Positions 8,463 to 18,177 of a DNA stretch of 64,000 nt are shown one piece after another (position 1 is the first letter of the stretch; each line of letters opens with the position of its first letter). Under the pieces are notes generated by a model. The model ran no database searches. It had not been told where the DNA came from and saw only the letters and a program-made list of their open reading frames with translations. Source of the stretch: Streptomyces virginiae (GTDB taxonomy: Bacteria > Actinomycetota > Actinomycetes > Streptomycetales > Streptomycetaceae); NCBI RefSeq assembly GCF_000720455.1, contig NZ_JOAK01000008.1, positions 124,001 to 188,000 on the forward strand. Direction: 5' to 3'. The translations under genes and the position numbers were made by a program.

Positions 8463-9119
8463 CTACGGGTGGTGCGGACCGCGGCGCTGTGGCAGGGAGA
8501 CCACGCCCGTCGCCGTGTCCGTCGGACCCACCGGCGGCAGCCCCGCGATCTGGCAGATCAGCTCGCACCAGGCCGACAGGTGTGCCGGGGTGTCCGGGAC
8601 GCCGCCCACGCCCTCGCGAGGCGTCCACGAGGCCCGGATCTCGATCTGCGTCGCGGGCCGCCGCTCCGCGAGCCCGCCGAAGTAGTGCGAGCTCGCCATG
8701 GTCACCGTCCCGCTCGCCTCCCCGTAGGCCAGCCCGCGCGCTTCCAGGGCACCCGTGAGCCAGGACCAGCACACCTCCGGCAGCAGCGGGTCGGCGGCCA
8801 TCTCGGGCTCCAGCTCCGCCCGTACGAGCGTCACCAGCCGGAAGGTCCCGTGCCAGGCGTCGTGCCCGGCGGGGTCGTGGAGCAGGATGAGCCGGCCGTC
8901 GGCCAGATCGTCCTCCCCGTCCACCACCGCGGCCTCCAGCGCGTAGGCGTACGGCGCCAGTCTCTGGGGCGGCTTCGTCGGGTCGATCTCGACCCCCGGG
9001 CGCAGCCTGGCCTTCTTCAAACCCTCGACCGCCCGGCGGAACGGGAGTGGGACGGAGCTCTCCTTCGCACTGTCCGTACCGTCGGCGCCATCTGAAAATC
9101 GTCCCTGAGCCGCAGCCAT
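8463..9119 (-). CDS. DUF3000 domain-containing protein
   Basis: A 218-residue protein of the DUF3000 family, conserved in actinobacteria and of unknown function. Recognisable parts are FRRAVEGLKKARLRPGVEID, LAPYAYALEAAV, HDPAGHDAWHGTFRLV, CWSWLTGAL and AWCELICQIAGLPP. It is soluble, with no signal peptide or membrane segment. ATG 9119 (MAAAQGRF) is chosen; upstream in-frame codons belong to a different composition and reach into hemE. It is divergent from hemE across 91 bases, an arrangement I recall as conserved in streptomycetes, but no role in haem synthesis can be claimed. Confidence 0.85.
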   Translation of the reverse strand: MAAAQGRFSDGADGTDSAKESSVPLPFRRAVEGLKKARLRPGVEIDPTKPPQRLAPYAYALEAAVVDGEDDLADGRLILLHDPAGHDAWHGTFRLVTLVRAELEPEMAADPLLPEVCWSWLTGALEARGLAYGEASGTVTMASSHYFGGLAERRPATQIEIRASWTPREGVGGVPDTPAHLSAWCELICQIAGLPPVGPTDTATGVVSLPQRRGPHHP

Positions 9120-9210
9120 GCGGGGAAGACTAGGCGGTATGTGAGCCCGTACGGCGCAGGGACACCCGTGCCGGGCCGGGCACTTCTTCATACGTGCGAA
9201 GATTTGGGTC

Positions 9211-10275
9211 GTGAGCGCCAACGACAGCCCCAAGGGCCAGCCGAGCCAGACGTACGATTCCGCCTTCCTGAAGGCGTGCCGGCGGGAGCCGGTGCCGCAC
9301 ACACCGGTGTGGTTCATGCGGCAGGCCGGGCGCTCCCTCCCCGAGTACCGCAAGGTCCGCGAGGGCACCGCGATGCTCGAGTCCTGCATGCGGCCCGACC
9401 TGGTCACCGAGATCACCATGCAGCCGGTGCGGCGCCACAACGTCGACGCGGCGATCTTCTTCTCCGACATCGTGGTCCCGCTCAAGGCCATCGGCGTCGA
9501 CCTGGACATCAAGCCCGGTGTCGGCCCCGTCGTCGCCCAGCCGATCCGCCGCCGCGAGGACCTCGCACAGCTGCGCGACCTCACTCCTGAGGACGTCGGC
9601 TACGTCACCGAGGCGATCGGCATGCTCACGAGTGAACTGGGCTCCACGCCGTTGATCGGTTTCGCGGGCGCGCCTTTCACCCTCGCGAGCTACCTCGTCG
9701 AGGGCGGCCCCTCGAAGAACCACGAGCACACCAAGGCCCTCATGTACGGGGACCCGCAGCTCTGGGCCGACCTGCTGGACCGCCTCGCGGAGATCACCTC
9801 CGCCTTCCTGAAGGTCCAGATCGAGGCCGGCGCCTCCGCGGTCCAGCTCTTCGACTCCTGGGTCGGCGCGCTCGCCCCGGCGGACTACCGCCGCTCCGTC
9901 ATGCCCGCCTCGGCGAAGGTCCTGCAGTCCGTCGCCTCCTACGGGGTCCCCCGGATCCACTTCGGCGTGGGCACGGGCGAGCTCCTCGGCCTGATGGGCG
10001 AGGCCGGCGCCGACGTCGTGGGCGTCGACTACCGGGTCGCGCTCGACGAGGCGGCCCGCCGGGTCGGCCCGGGCAAGGCGCTCCAGGGCAACCTGGACCC
10101 GGCCGTGCTCTTCTCCACCACGGAGGCGGTCGAGGCCAAGACGGACGAGGTCCTCGCGGCGGCGGCCGGCCTGGAGGGCCACGTCTTCAACCTGGGCCAC
10201 GGCGTCCTGCCGACGACCGACCCCGAGGCGCTGACCCGACTGGTGGACTACGTCCACACCAAGACGGCCCGCTGA
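9211..10275 (+). CDS. hemE: Uroporphyrinogen decarboxylase
   Basis: A 354-residue enzyme that converts uroporphyrinogen III to coproporphyrinogen III by removing four acetate carboxyls. The family signature [16 protein letters not shown] lies near residue 31, with the Arg residues that bind substrate carboxylates. The second signature, [17 protein letters not shown], is near residue 150. A conserved Asp occurs in FFSDIVVPL, and FNLGHGVLP is near the C terminus. The start is GTG 9211. With hemY (2.7 kb away) and hemQ it supplies the coproporphyrin-dependent haem pathway of Gram-positive bacteria. Confidence 0.97.
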   Translation: MSANDSPKGQPSQTYDSAFLKACRREPVPHTPVWFMRQAGRSLPEYRKVREGTAMLESCMRPDLVTEITMQPVRRHNVDAAIFFSDIVVPLKAIGVDLDIKPGVGPVVAQPIRRREDLAQLRDLTPEDVGYVTEAIGMLTSELGSTPLIGFAGAPFTLASYLVEGGPSKNHEHTKALMYGDPQLWADLLDRLAEITSAFLKVQIEAGASAVQLFDSWVGALAPADYRRSVMPASAKVLQSVASYGVPRIHFGVGTGELLGLMGEAGADVVGVDYRVALDEAARRVGPGKALQGNLDPAVLFSTTEAVEAKTDEVLAAAAGLEGHVFNLGHGVLPTTDPEALTRLVDYVHTKTAR

Positions 10276-10303
10276 GCGGAGAACCGCACCCGAGCACGAT
10301 CGG

Positions 10304-10346
10304 AACGTCGGTCCGTGCCCCGCGCGACGGGGCACGGACCGACGTT
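10304..10346. terminator. Perfect 19-bp bidirectional hairpin
   Basis: Arms 10304-10322 (starts AACGTCGGTCCGTGCCCCG) and 10328-10346 are exact reverse complements around a 5-base loop. It sits between the convergent hemE stop (10275) and the FAD reductase stop (10355), and so terminates both transcripts. Confidence 0.85.
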
Positions 10347-10354
10347 TCGCACGG

Positions 10355-11737
10355 TCAGACGCCCGCCGCGCGGACCGCGGAGACCGCTTTGCGGGCCGCC
10401 ACCATGACCGGGTCCCAGACCGGGGAGAACGGCGGGGCGTAGCCGAGGTCGAGCGAGACGACCTGCTCCACCGTCATGCCCGCCGTGAGGGCCACCGCCG
10501 CGATGTCCACCCGCTTCGCGGAGCCGGCGCCGCCGACGATCTGGACGCCGAGGAGCCGGCCCGTACGGCGCTCCGCCAGCATCTTCACCGTCATCTCCGC
10601 CGCGCCCGGGTAGTAGCCCGCCGTGTTGGTGGAGGTGATGGTGGCCGTCACGAAGCGCAGGCCCGCCTCCAGCGCGTCCCGCTCGCGCAGCCCCGTACGG
10701 GCGATCTCCAGGTCGCAGATCTTGCTGACCGCCGTGCCGACCACCCCGGGGAAGGTCGCGTAGCCGCCGCCCACGCCCGAGCCGATGACCTGGCCGTGCT
10801 TGTTGGCGTGGGTGCCCAGCGGGATGTGCCGGGTGCGGCCCGCGACCAGGTCGAGGACCTCCACGCAGTCGCCGCCCGCCCAGACGTTCTCGTGACCGCG
10901 CACGCGCATCGACAGGTCCGTGAGGATCCCGCCCGAGGGGCCGAGCGGGAGGCCGGCGGCGCGGGCCAGCGCCGTCCGCGGCTCCACGCCGATGCCGAGC
11001 ACGACCACGTCCGCCGGGTACTCCTCGCCGGCTGACGTCGCCACCGCGCGGGCCCGGCCCTCGTCGTCGGCGAGGATCCCGGTGACCTCGGCGCCCGCCA
11101 CGGTACGGATCCCCATCCGGTTCATCGCGGTGTGCACCAGGCCGCCCATGTCGGGGTCCAGCGTGGCCATCGGCTGCTCGCCCCGGTGCAGGACGGTCAC
11201 CTCGTAGCCCCGCAGCACCAGGGCCTCGGCCATCTCCACGCCGATGTAGCCCGCGCCGACCACGACCGCCCGGCGGCCCCGCGTGCGCTCCAGCGCGTCC
11301 ACGAGGCGCTGGCCGTCGTCCAGGGTCTGGATGCCGTACACCCCGTGCGCGCCGATGCCGGGCAGGCGCGGGCGGACGGGCCGGGCGCCCGTGGCCAGGA
11401 CGAGCTTGTCGTAGTGCGTCCAGGATTCGGATCCGCCGTCCAGATCGCGGGCGCGGACCCGGGACCCGGGCAGATCGAGCTCCACCACCTCGGTGCGGGT
11501 GCGCAGGTCGATGTCCCGGGCGCGGTGCTCCTCGGGGGTGCGGGCGATCAGGTCGTCGCGCTCGGGGACCAGACCGCCGACCCAGTACGGGATGCCGCAC
11601 GCCGAGTACGAGGTGAAGCGGCCGCGCTCGAAGGCGACGATCTCCAGGTCCTGCGGCCCCTTCAGCCTGCGGGCCTGAGACGCGGCGGACATCCCCGCCG
11701 CGTCGCCCCCGACCACCACCAGTCGTTCCGTCGCCAT
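10355..11737 (-). CDS. FAD-dependent pyridine nucleotide-disulfide reductase (CoA-disulfide reductase-like)
   Basis: A 460-residue flavoprotein. FAD binding is at residues 4-15 (LVVVGGDAAGMSAAS). A single active-site Cys follows in TSYSACGIPYW, as in CoA-disulfide reductase and NADH oxidase relatives, not the CxxxxC of lipoamide dehydrogenase. The NAD(P) Rossmann motif is VVVGAGYIGVEMAEAL, the FAD C-terminal motif is VWAGGDCVE, and the dimerisation domain closes the protein. ATG 11737 is preceded by GAAGGGG. It probably keeps CoA or another low-molecular thiol reduced, or acts as an NADH peroxidase/oxidase; the sequence does not decide. It lies between the haem genes but convergent with hemE. 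Confidence 0.88.
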   Translation of the reverse strand: MATERLVVVGGDAAGMSAASQARRLKGPQDLEIVAFERGRFTSYSACGIPYWVGGLVPERDDLIARTPEEHRARDIDLRTRTEVVELDLPGSRVRARDLDGGSESWTHYDKLVLATGARPVRPRLPGIGAHGVYGIQTLDDGQRLVDALERTRGRRAVVVGAGYIGVEMAEALVLRGYEVTVLHRGEQPMATLDPDMGGLVHTAMNRMGIRTVAGAEVTGILADDEGRARAVATSAGEEYPADVVVLGIGVEPRTALARAAGLPLGPSGGILTDLSMRVRGHENVWAGGDCVEVLDLVAGRTRHIPLGTHANKHGQVIGSGVGGGYATFPGVVGTAVSKICDLEIARTGLRERDALEAGLRFVTATITSTNTAGYYPGAAEMTVKMLAERRTGRLLGVQIVGGAGSAKRVDIAAVALTAGMTVEQVVSLDLGYAPPFSPVWDPVMVAARKAVSAVRAAGV

Positions 11738-11796
11738 CGCCCGTACCGCCCCTTCACCGCCGTCGACTGGTGAACACGCTACGGGCGAACGCGCGT

Positions 11797-12831
11797 TCAG
11801 TCCTGCACGTCGGCCCCGGTGTCCGCAGCCGGAGCAGGGGCAGGGGCAGGACCCGCAGCCCCGGCCGCAGGCGCCGTCCGCGCCGCGGGCACCGGCATCC
11901 GCTTCGGGGTCGGGCCCGTCTTCGGCCGCACCGGACGCCACCGCCGGTACGCCCGGACCAGCAGCGCCACCACCGCGGCCGTCAGCAGGAAGGGCAGCAA
12001 CGCGCCCAGCGCCACCATCAGGTAGCGCAGGATCCTCGTGAAGACGTCCCAGCCGCCGCTCAGCGCACCGAGGAAGGTGGGCTCCTTCTCCTTCTTCTCC
12101 TCCGCCGCCGCGGGGGCCGGTTCGGAGACCTCCAGAGTGATGGTGCCCATCGAGGTCTGGTCCTTCAGGGCCGTCTGCTGCGCCAGCAGCGACTCCAGGT
12201 CCGACTGGCGCCGGCTCAGCTCGCTCTCCAGCATCACCACCTCGCTCAGCGCCGAGGCCTTGCCCATCATCTCCCGCACCCGCGCCACGCTCGCCTGCTG
12301 CGAGGAGACACGGCTGTTGACGTCGGCGACCTTCTCGGTGACGTCCTGCGCGTCGACCTTGCGGTGCAGCAGCTTGCCGCTGCCCTCCATGGCGCCGAGC
12401 ACGGCGTCGTAGCGCTCGCCGGGCACCCGCAGGGTCACCGTCGAAGTCATCCGGCCGTCCTCGCCGCGCTTGGTCGACTCGTTGCCGACGTACCCGCCCG
12501 CGCCGTCGGCCGCGGTACGGGCCGCGGCGAGCGTCTTCTGGACGTCCGTCGTCTCGATGCCGAGCGTCGCCGTACGGATGACGTTCGGGCGGACCGTGAC
12601 CGGCGCCCCGTCGCTCTTGGCGGCCGACCCCGCCGACCCCGCCGGGGCCGGGGCCGCCGCGGCGCCCGCCGCCCCCTCCCGGGCCTTCCCGTCCGCCGCG
12701 GGCGGCGCGACCGCCGCCTTGTCGCTCGCCGAGCCCTGGCCGTCCGCGCCACAGCCGGTGAGCACGAGCACCCCGGTGAGGGAGAGGGCGGCCAGGGCCG
12801 CCGCGGAACGGTGTCTGCTGATGCTGTGCAT
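11797..12831 (-). CDS. DUF4349 lipoprotein
   Basis: A 344-residue exported lipoprotein. The signal peptide ends in a lipobox (LVLTGC, Cys about residue 27), followed by a disordered Ala/Gly/Pro linker. The DUF4349 domain (about 80-310) includes IRTATLGIETTDVQKTL, VTLRVPGERYDAVLGAM and a coiled-coil stretch (VSSQQASVARVREMM, LSRRQSDLESLLAQQ). A membrane helix follows at about 268-292, then a basic and Ala/Pro-rich cytoplasmic tail. The lipobox and later helix suggest both ends are membrane-anchored around an extracellular coiled coil. Function is unknown. It is divergent from hemY; ATG 12831 is used. Confidence 0.85.
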   Translation of the reverse strand: MHSISRHRSAAALAALSLTGVLVLTGCGADGQGSASDKAAVAPPAADGKAREGAAGAAAAPAPAGSAGSAAKSDGAPVTVRPNVIRTATLGIETTDVQKTLAAARTAADGAGGYVGNESTKRGEDGRMTSTVTLRVPGERYDAVLGAMEGSGKLLHRKVDAQDVTEKVADVNSRVSSQQASVARVREMMGKASALSEVVMLESELSRRQSDLESLLAQQTALKDQTSMGTITLEVSEPAPAAAEEKKEKEPTFLGALSGGWDVFTRILRYLMVALGALLPFLLTAAVVALLVRAYRRWRPVRPKTGPTPKRMPVPAARTAPAAGAAGPAPAPAPAADTGADVQD

Positions 12832-12970
12832 CGCTGTAAACCCCCGATGATCGGCTGGTGTTGCCGTTTCGACGTACAGGGTCCCGTCGCGGGTTTCGCA
12901 CGCGCGGTTCCGGGCCGGTCCCGATGCGGTCACGGTCCGGCCTCGGAGATCGATCTGAGACGATGTGTCC

Positions 12971-14470
12971 ATGCACGAAGCGGACATGCGTACGGATCGG
13001 CCGGTGAGCCCCACCCGGTCCAGCGGCTCCCCGGGCCACGTCGTCGTCATCGGCGGCGGCATCGCGGGCCTCGCGGCGGCCCATCGGCTGCTCGCCGAAG
13101 GCGCCCGCGTCACGCTGCTGGAGGCCGGGCCGAGGCTCGGCGGCAAGCTGTACTCCGGCGAGCTCGCCGGGGCCCGCGTCGACCTCGGCGCCGAGTCCAT
13201 GCTCGCCCGCCGCCCCGAGGCCGTGGCCCTCGCCGAGGCCGTCGGCCTGGCCGACGCCGTGCAGCCGCCCGCCACCGCCACCGCCCACCTGTGGACCCGT
13301 GGCGCGCTGCGGCCGATGCCGCGCGGCCACGTCATGGGCGTCCCCGGCGACCTCGGACCGCTCGCCGCCTCCGGGGTCCTCTCCGCCGAGGGCATGGCCC
13401 GCATCGAGGCCGAGCGGACCCTGCCGCCCGCCGAGGTCGGCGAGGACGTCGCCGTCGGCGCGTACGTGGCCGCCCGCCTCGGCCGCGAGGTCGTCGACCG
13501 GCTGGTGGAACCGCTGCTCGGCGGGGTGTACGCCGGCGACGCCTACCGCATCTCCATGCGGGCCGCCGTGCCCCAGCTCTTCGAGGCCGCCCGCACCCAC
13601 GCCCTGCTGGGCGACGGCGTACGGGAGATCCAGCGCAGGGCGCAGACCCAGCCGCAGCAGGCCGGCCCCGTCTTCGCCGGCATCGAGGGGGGCATCGGAC
13701 GCCTCCCGCTCGCCGTGGCCGAGGCCTGCCGTGCGGCCGGAGCGCGCATCGTCACCGGCGCCCCCGTCCGCGAGGTCCTTCGTACGGCTGAAGGCTGGCG
13801 CGTCGTGGCCGCCGAGGAGACCGTGGATGCGGACGGCGTCGTCCTGGCCGTCCCGGCCGGGCCCGCCGCCCGGCTGCTGGACACCCTCGCCCCGACCGCC
13901 GCCGCCGAACTGCACCAGGTCGAATACGCCTCGATGGCGCTGGTCACCATGGCCTTCCGGCGCGGCGACCTGCCCGAGGCCGTCTCCGGCGGCGGCGCCA
14001 GCGGCTTCCTCGTACCGCCCGTCGACGGCCGGACCATCAAGGCGTCCACCTTCTCCAGCAACAAGTGGGCCTGGGCGGGCGCCGATCCCGATCTCTTCCT
14101 GCTGCGCACCTCCGTGGGCCGGTACGCCGACGAGCGCGACCTGCAGCGCGAGGACGGCGAACTCGTCGAGGTGTCCCTCGCCGACCTCGGCGAGGCCGTG
14201 GGCCTGACGGCCCGGCCGGTCGCCTCCACCGTCACACGCTGGGACGGCGGGCTGCCCCAGTACCCGGTCGGCCACCTCGGCCGGGTCGCCCGGATCCGCG
14301 GCGCCGTCGAGGCCCTGCCCGGCCTCGCGGTGTGCGGCGCGCTCTACGACGGCGTGGGCATTCCGGCCTGCATCGCGAGCGCCGGCCGGGCCGCGGACAC
14401 GGTGATCGCCGCGCTCGCTGCGCGTACGGCACCCCTGGCGCCGACCACTGATCAGCGCACGGGACAATAG
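12971..14470 (+). CDS. hemY: Coproporphyrinogen/protoporphyrinogen III oxidase (HemY/CgoX type)
   Basis: A ~499-residue FAD enzyme that aromatises the porphyrinogen ring. The FAD dinucleotide motif [17 protein letters not shown] is near residue 20, followed by the Glu of [12 protein letters not shown]. The C-terminal [17 protein letters not shown] is the second FAD-contact motif of monotopic PPOs. With an adjacent hemQ the substrate is probably coproporphyrinogen III, by the established Gram-positive pathway. The start is uncertain: GTG 12965, ATG 12971, ATG 12986 and GTG 13004 are all in frame and none has a strong ribosome site. The stop is 4 bases before the hemQ start. Confidence 0.94.
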   Translation: MHEADMRTDRPVSPTRSSGSPGHVVVIGGGIAGLAAAHRLLAEGARVTLLEAGPRLGGKLYSGELAGARVDLGAESMLARRPEAVALAEAVGLADAVQPPATATAHLWTRGALRPMPRGHVMGVPGDLGPLAASGVLSAEGMARIEAERTLPPAEVGEDVAVGAYVAARLGREVVDRLVEPLLGGVYAGDAYRISMRAAVPQLFEAARTHALLGDGVREIQRRAQTQPQQAGPVFAGIEGGIGRLPLAVAEACRAAGARIVTGAPVREVLRTAEGWRVVAAEETVDADGVVLAVPAGPAARLLDTLAPTAAAELHQVEYASMALVTMAFRRGDLPEAVSGGGASGFLVPPVDGRTIKASTFSSNKWAWAGADPDLFLLRTSVGRYADERDLQREDGELVEVSLADLGEAVGLTARPVASTVTRWDGGLPQYPVGHLGRVARIRGAVEALPGLAVCGALYDGVGIPACIASAGRAADTVIAALAARTAPLAPTTDQRTGQ

Positions 14471-14474
14471 GCAC

Positions 14475-15188
14475 ATGACTGCACCAGAGAAGATTCCCAA
14501 CGCGGGGAAGAAGGCGAAGGACCTCAACGAGGTCATCCGCTACACCCTGTGGTCCGTCTTCAAGCTGAAGGACGTCCTGCCGGAGGACCGCGCCGGTTTC
14601 GCCGACGAGGTCCAGGAGCTGTTCGACCAGCTGGCCGCCAAGGACATCACCGTCCGCGGCACCTATGACGTCTCCGGCCTGCGCGCCGACGCCGACATCA
14701 TGATCTGGTGGCACGCGGAGACCGCGGACGAGCTGCAGACCGCGTACAACCTGTTCCGCCGTACCAAGCTGGGCCGCGCGTTGGAGCCGGTGTGGTCGAA
14801 CATGGCCCTGCACCGCCCGGCCGAGTTCAACAAGTCGCACATCCCCGCCTTCCTGGCCGACGAGGTCGCCCGCGACTACGTCAGCGTCTACCCCTTCGTC
14901 CGCAGCTACGACTGGTACCTGCTGCCCGACGAGGACCGTCGCCGCATGCTCGCCGACCACGGCAAGATGGCCCGTGGCTACCCCGACGTGCGCGCCAACA
15001 CCGTCGCCTCCTTCTCGCTGGGCGACTACGAGTGGCTGCTGGCCTTCGAGGCGGACGAGCTGTACCGCATCGTCGACCTCATGCGTCACCTGCGTGCCTC
15101 CGAGGCCCGCATGCACGTCCGTGAAGAGGTGCCCTTCTACACCGGGCGCCGCAAGTCCGTCGCCGACCTGGTGGCCGGGCTCGCCTGA
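14475..15188 (+). CDS. hemQ: Coproheme decarboxylase (chlorite-dismutase-like)
   Basis: A 237-residue HemQ/ChdC that decarboxylates coproheme to haem b using peroxide. Family features include [28 protein letters not shown], the catalytic Tyr region [13 protein letters not shown], the likely proximal His in [15 protein letters not shown], and [14 protein letters not shown]. Actinobacterial ChdC proteins are about this length. It is co-transcribed with hemY (4-base gap), which joins the last two steps of the pathway. The start ATG 14475 is unambiguous from the N terminus [18 protein letters not shown]. Confidence 0.96.
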   Translation: MTAPEKIPNAGKKAKDLNEVIRYTLWSVFKLKDVLPEDRAGFADEVQELFDQLAAKDITVRGTYDVSGLRADADIMIWWHAETADELQTAYNLFRRTKLGRALEPVWSNMALHRPAEFNKSHIPAFLADEVARDYVSVYPFVRSYDWYLLPDEDRRRMLADHGKMARGYPDVRANTVASFSLGDYEWLLAFEADELYRIVDLMRHLRASEARMHVREEVPFYTGRRKSVADLVAGLA

Positions 15189-15301
15189 TACCTCCCCTGG
15201 GGGGAAGGACCGGAGGTCGACCACACCGTCAGGTGAGTGCCTCCGGTGGATCGGGAGGCCCAGCCCCCGAAACGACGCAGCCGGAGATCCCGCCCGGAAG
15301 T

Positions 15302-17023
15302 TCAGACGACCGGCGGCAGCAGCGCCCTGCGGGCGCCCGCCGCCCCGTCGTCCAGCGACACCGGTGCGGGCTCCGGATGCGGCGCGCAACCGACGCGCCA
15401 CCCCGGGGTGGCGCCCGTCAGCAGGTACCGCTCCACGTGCCGGTCCACGCACCCGTTGCGTCCGCCGGCCACACCGTGGGAGCCGGCCCCCGTCTCCGTC
15501 ACCAGTGACGCCCGCGCACCGAGCCGCCGCTGGAGTTCCAGCGCGCCCGGGTAGGGGGTCGCGCCGTCCCGTTCCGCCGCGACCACGAGGGTCCGCGGCA
15601 GCCGCTCGGGCTGCGACCCGACCGGCACCGGCGACTGCCGTCCGCGCACCGGCCAGGAGGCGCACGGCAGGTTGAGGAAGGCGTTGGCCCAGGTCTCGAA
15701 GGGCGCCGTACGGGCCAGCTCGGTGTTGTCGCGGTCCCAGGTCCCCCAGTCCGCGGGCCAGGGGGCGTCGTTGCACAGCACCGCCGTGTAGACGGCCGTC
15801 GCGTTCTCGGCCTCGGCCGCCGCCGCCGGGTCGGGGGCGGCCTGGGCGGCCAGCACCGAGGGATCGCCGCGCAGGAACGCGGCCAGGGCCGCCGCCCGGT
15901 CCGGCCAGACGTCGTCGTAGTACGCGGCCTGCAGGAGGGCGGCCCGCAGTTCGCCCGTCCCGACGGTCCCGCCGGCGGGGGTGCGGGCCACCGCGTCGCG
16001 GACCCGCTCGTAGCCCGCCTGCACGGCAGCCGGGGTGGTGCCGAGCCCGTAGGTGGCGTGGTGCCGGGCCACCCAGGACCGGAAGTCGTGCCAGCGCGCC
16101 TCGAACCCGCGCGACTGGTCGAGGTTGTTGCGGTACCAGACGCGGCGCGGATCGGGATCGACCGCCGAGTCGAGCACCATCCGGCGGACGTGGCGCGGGT
16201 ACAGGGTGGCGTAGACGGCCCCGAGGTAGGTGCCGTACGAGGCACCCATGAAGGTCAGCTTCTCCTCGCCGAGCGCGGCGCGCAGCACGTGCAGGTCACG
16301 GGCGTTGTTCAGGGTGGTGTAGTGCGGCAGGGCCGCCCCGGCCCGGCGGGCGCAGCCGCGGGCGTACTCCCGGGCCTGCGCGAGGCGTTGCATCTTGTAC
16401 GCGGGGGAGGGGCGGACCGGCTCCTGGGTGGGGCCCTTCGGCCGGGCCGCCGGGTCCCGGCAGGACAGCGGGGCCGAGCGCCCGACACCGCGCGGGGCGT
16501 AGCCCACGAGGTCGTAGGCGGCGGCGATCCGCTCCCAGCCGGGGAGCCCGGCGACGAGCGGGAAGTACATCCCGGAGGCACCGGGGCCGCCCGGGTTCTG
16601 TACGAGCGCGCCCTGGCGTGCGGCGCCGCGGGCTGCGGTGGCGGTGGCCCGGCTGACGGTGAGGGAGATCTGCGGGCCGTCGGGACGGGCGTAGTCGAGC
16701 GGGACGCGCAGGGTGGCGCACCGGACGTTCGACGGCAGTGCCTCGGCGGCGGGGCAGGTGCGGAAGTCGAGAGCTGCGCCGCCGCCGTCCGGGGAGGCGG
16801 CCGCCGCGAGGGCCGCGCGGCGGGCGACGAGCGCGGCGCCGGCGCTCTCTGCGTCGGACGCCTCGGACGCCTCGGACGCCTCGGACGCCTCGGACGCCTC
16901 GGAGGCGTCGGTGCCGGCGCTGTCCGGGGTCTGCGGGACGGGTGCGGCCACGGCGGTGGGGGCGCACAGGGCGAGGAAGAGCGCGGCCACGACGGATCCG
17001 TGGCGTGCGGTTCTCGTTCGCAT
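15302..17023 (-). CDS. Secreted alpha/beta hydrolase, tripeptidyl aminopeptidase (TAP) type
   Basis: A 573-residue exported serine hydrolase related to Streptomyces tripeptidyl aminopeptidase and SlpD/E. The Sec signal peptide covers about residues 1-27 (RTRTARHG, then a hydrophobic core, cleaved near AVAAP). Next comes a Ser-Glu-Ala repeat (about 40-57), then the hydrolase: oxyanion GGPGASG, nucleophile GASYGTYLG, a C-terminal TAP-like domain with the acid in VVAAERDGATPYPGA and the His in TGAGSHGVAGG. ATG 17023 follows CAGGGG. It probably releases N-terminal tripeptides from extracellular peptides. It is downstream of the TIGR04222 gene on the same strand across 101 bases, so probably a separate unit. 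Confidence 0.9.
   Translation of the reverse strand: MRTRTARHGSVVAALFLALCAPTAVAAPVPQTPDSAGTDASEASEASEASEASEASDAESAGAALVARRAALAAAASPDGGGAALDFRTCPAAEALPSNVRCATLRVPLDYARPDGPQISLTVSRATATAARGAARQGALVQNPGGPGASGMYFPLVAGLPGWERIAAAYDLVGYAPRGVGRSAPLSCRDPAARPKGPTQEPVRPSPAYKMQRLAQAREYARGCARRAGAALPHYTTLNNARDLHVLRAALGEEKLTFMGASYGTYLGAVYATLYPRHVRRMVLDSAVDPDPRRVWYRNNLDQSRGFEARWHDFRSWVARHHATYGLGTTPAAVQAGYERVRDAVARTPAGGTVGTGELRAALLQAAYYDDVWPDRAAALAAFLRGDPSVLAAQAAPDPAAAAEAENATAVYTAVLCNDAPWPADWGTWDRDNTELARTAPFETWANAFLNLPCASWPVRGRQSPVPVGSQPERLPRTLVVAAERDGATPYPGALELQRRLGARASLVTETGAGSHGVAGGRNGCVDRHVERYLLTGATPGWRVGCAPHPEPAPVSLDDGAAGARRALLPPVV
16851..16904. repeat. 9-bp tandem repeat, six units
   Basis: Six consecutive 9-base units of the form GCCTCGGAC (first unit GCGTCGGAC, last GCCTCGGAG) lie in the TAP-like hydrolase gene just after the signal peptide, encoding repeated Ser-Glu-Ala. 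In-frame slippage would change linker length without breaking the gene. Confidence 0.9.
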
Positions 17024-17124
17024 GGCGCCCCTGCCTCTCATCCGATGAACCGATGAGAGGCCCGGGCGGCGCACTTGTAAAGGATCATTGGCCGGTGTCG
17101 GCGGCCGTGACCCCGGTTGCCGTA

Positions 17125-18177
17125 TCAGGAACTGCTGGAACAGCTGGAACTGCTGGAACTCGAACAGCTGGAACTGGAACTGGAACAGCTGGAGCCGCTC
17201 GAACCGGAACAGCTGGAGGAGGAGCCGCCACAGCTCGAACCACTGCTGCCCGAGCAGCCGGAGCCACCTGCGCAGCTGCTGCCGGAGGAGCCGCAGCCCG
17301 AGCCGCTCCCGCCGCCCCCGTCGCTCATGGCGCACCACATCACCGGCAGCAGCTCGGGCGAGGAGTCGGAGGAGGACGAGTGGCTGTGCGGGCGGTGGGA
17401 GCGCGCCCCCGACTGGGCCATCGCGAGCCGGGTGTCGCGCGCGGCGGGCACCAGCTGCTGGCGCAGGAACGGGTCCCGCAGGCCGCGCAGGCCGAAGAGC
17501 GCGGTCTGTACGTGCGGGGTCCGGTCGTTCACGTACGCGGAGCGCATGGCGAGCAGCGCCCGCAGCCCGGCCCGGGTGACCCGGTTGCGGACCCGGGCCG
17601 TGCAGAAGAGGCCCACGACGATGCCCGCGAACAGTGCCGGCGCCACCATCGCGATGAACGGCACGCCGGGGCCGGAGTCGAGGGCGAAGCCCACGACGGT
17701 CAGCGGGATCGACGCCATCAGCCAGACCACGCACACGACGGCCTGGATCACTCCCCAGCGGCGCCAGGTCCGGCCGGTGCCGGGCGGGGCGACCAGCCCG
17801 CGGGCGGCCAGCGCGCCCCCGATCTCCTGGACGGCCGGGTCGCACATGGCGGCGTAGCGCACCTGGTAGAGCCACCCCGAGGGGGCTGCGGCGTGGGCCT
17901 GGAGCACGGCGCGTTCGGCGGGGTCTGCGGCCCGCGCCCCGGGGCGCACCTGGACGATGCCGGGACCGCCGACGACCAGCCGGCCGTCCCCGAGCATCGA
18001 GACGAGCGCGGTGTCCACGACGGTGGCGGGCCCGCCCACCACGAACGCGGCCTCGGACAGGTCGTGCAGGCCCGCCGACGGGCCCGCCGGTGTCGGCCGG
18101 GCGCGGCGCAGCCCGCGCAGGAGCAGGACGGAGGAGACGACGACGGCGATCCAGATCGCGACGGCGAGGATGTTCAC
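17125..18177 (-). CDS. TIGR04222 membrane protein with Ser/Gly/Cys tail
   Basis: A 350-residue membrane protein. Membrane helices occur at about residues 2-20, 140-165 and 172-195. The TIGR04222-type core includes [48 protein letters not shown] and [14 protein letters not shown]. From about residue 282 the protein becomes low-complexity Ser/Gly with eight Cys spaced 5-7 residues apart and ends in poly-Ser. Start GTG 18177 overlaps the DUF692 stop as GTGA, and GGGGAGGG lies just upstream. The DUF692 family contains iron enzymes that modify Cys in ribosomal peptides, so the tail is a natural candidate substrate; this is inference. Confidence 0.85.
   Translation of the reverse strand: MNILAVAIWIAVVVSSVLLLRGLRRARPTPAGPSAGLHDLSEAAFVVGGPATVVDTALVSMLGDGRLVVGGPGIVQVRPGARAADPAERAVLQAHAAAPSGWLYQVRYAAMCDPAVQEIGGALAARGLVAPPGTGRTWRRWGVIQAVVCVVWLMASIPLTVVGFALDSGPGVPFIAMVAPALFAGIVVGLFCTARVRNRVTRAGLRALLAMRSAYVNDRTPHVQTALFGLRGLRDPFLRQQLVPAARDTRLAMAQSGARSHRPHSHSSSSDSSPELLPVMWCAMSDGGGGSGSGCGSSGSSCAGGSGCSGSSGSSCGGSSSSCSGSSGSSCSSSSSSCSSSSSSSCSSSS

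Noticed and set aside
11770..13791. 673-codon plus-strand open frame
   Set aside because: It runs antisense to DUF4349 and out of frame through hemY; Arg/Gly/Pro-rich with no motif.
16851..16904. CRISPR-like repeat
   Set aside because: Units are 9 bases, contiguous and without spacers; it is a coding tandem repeat.
17117..17857. Plus-strand open frame with long Leu-Glu repeats
   Set aside because: It is the antisense of the Ser/Cys tail and TIGR04222 core; the repeats are a shadow of the minus-strand repeat DNA, and it has no ribosome site or family match.
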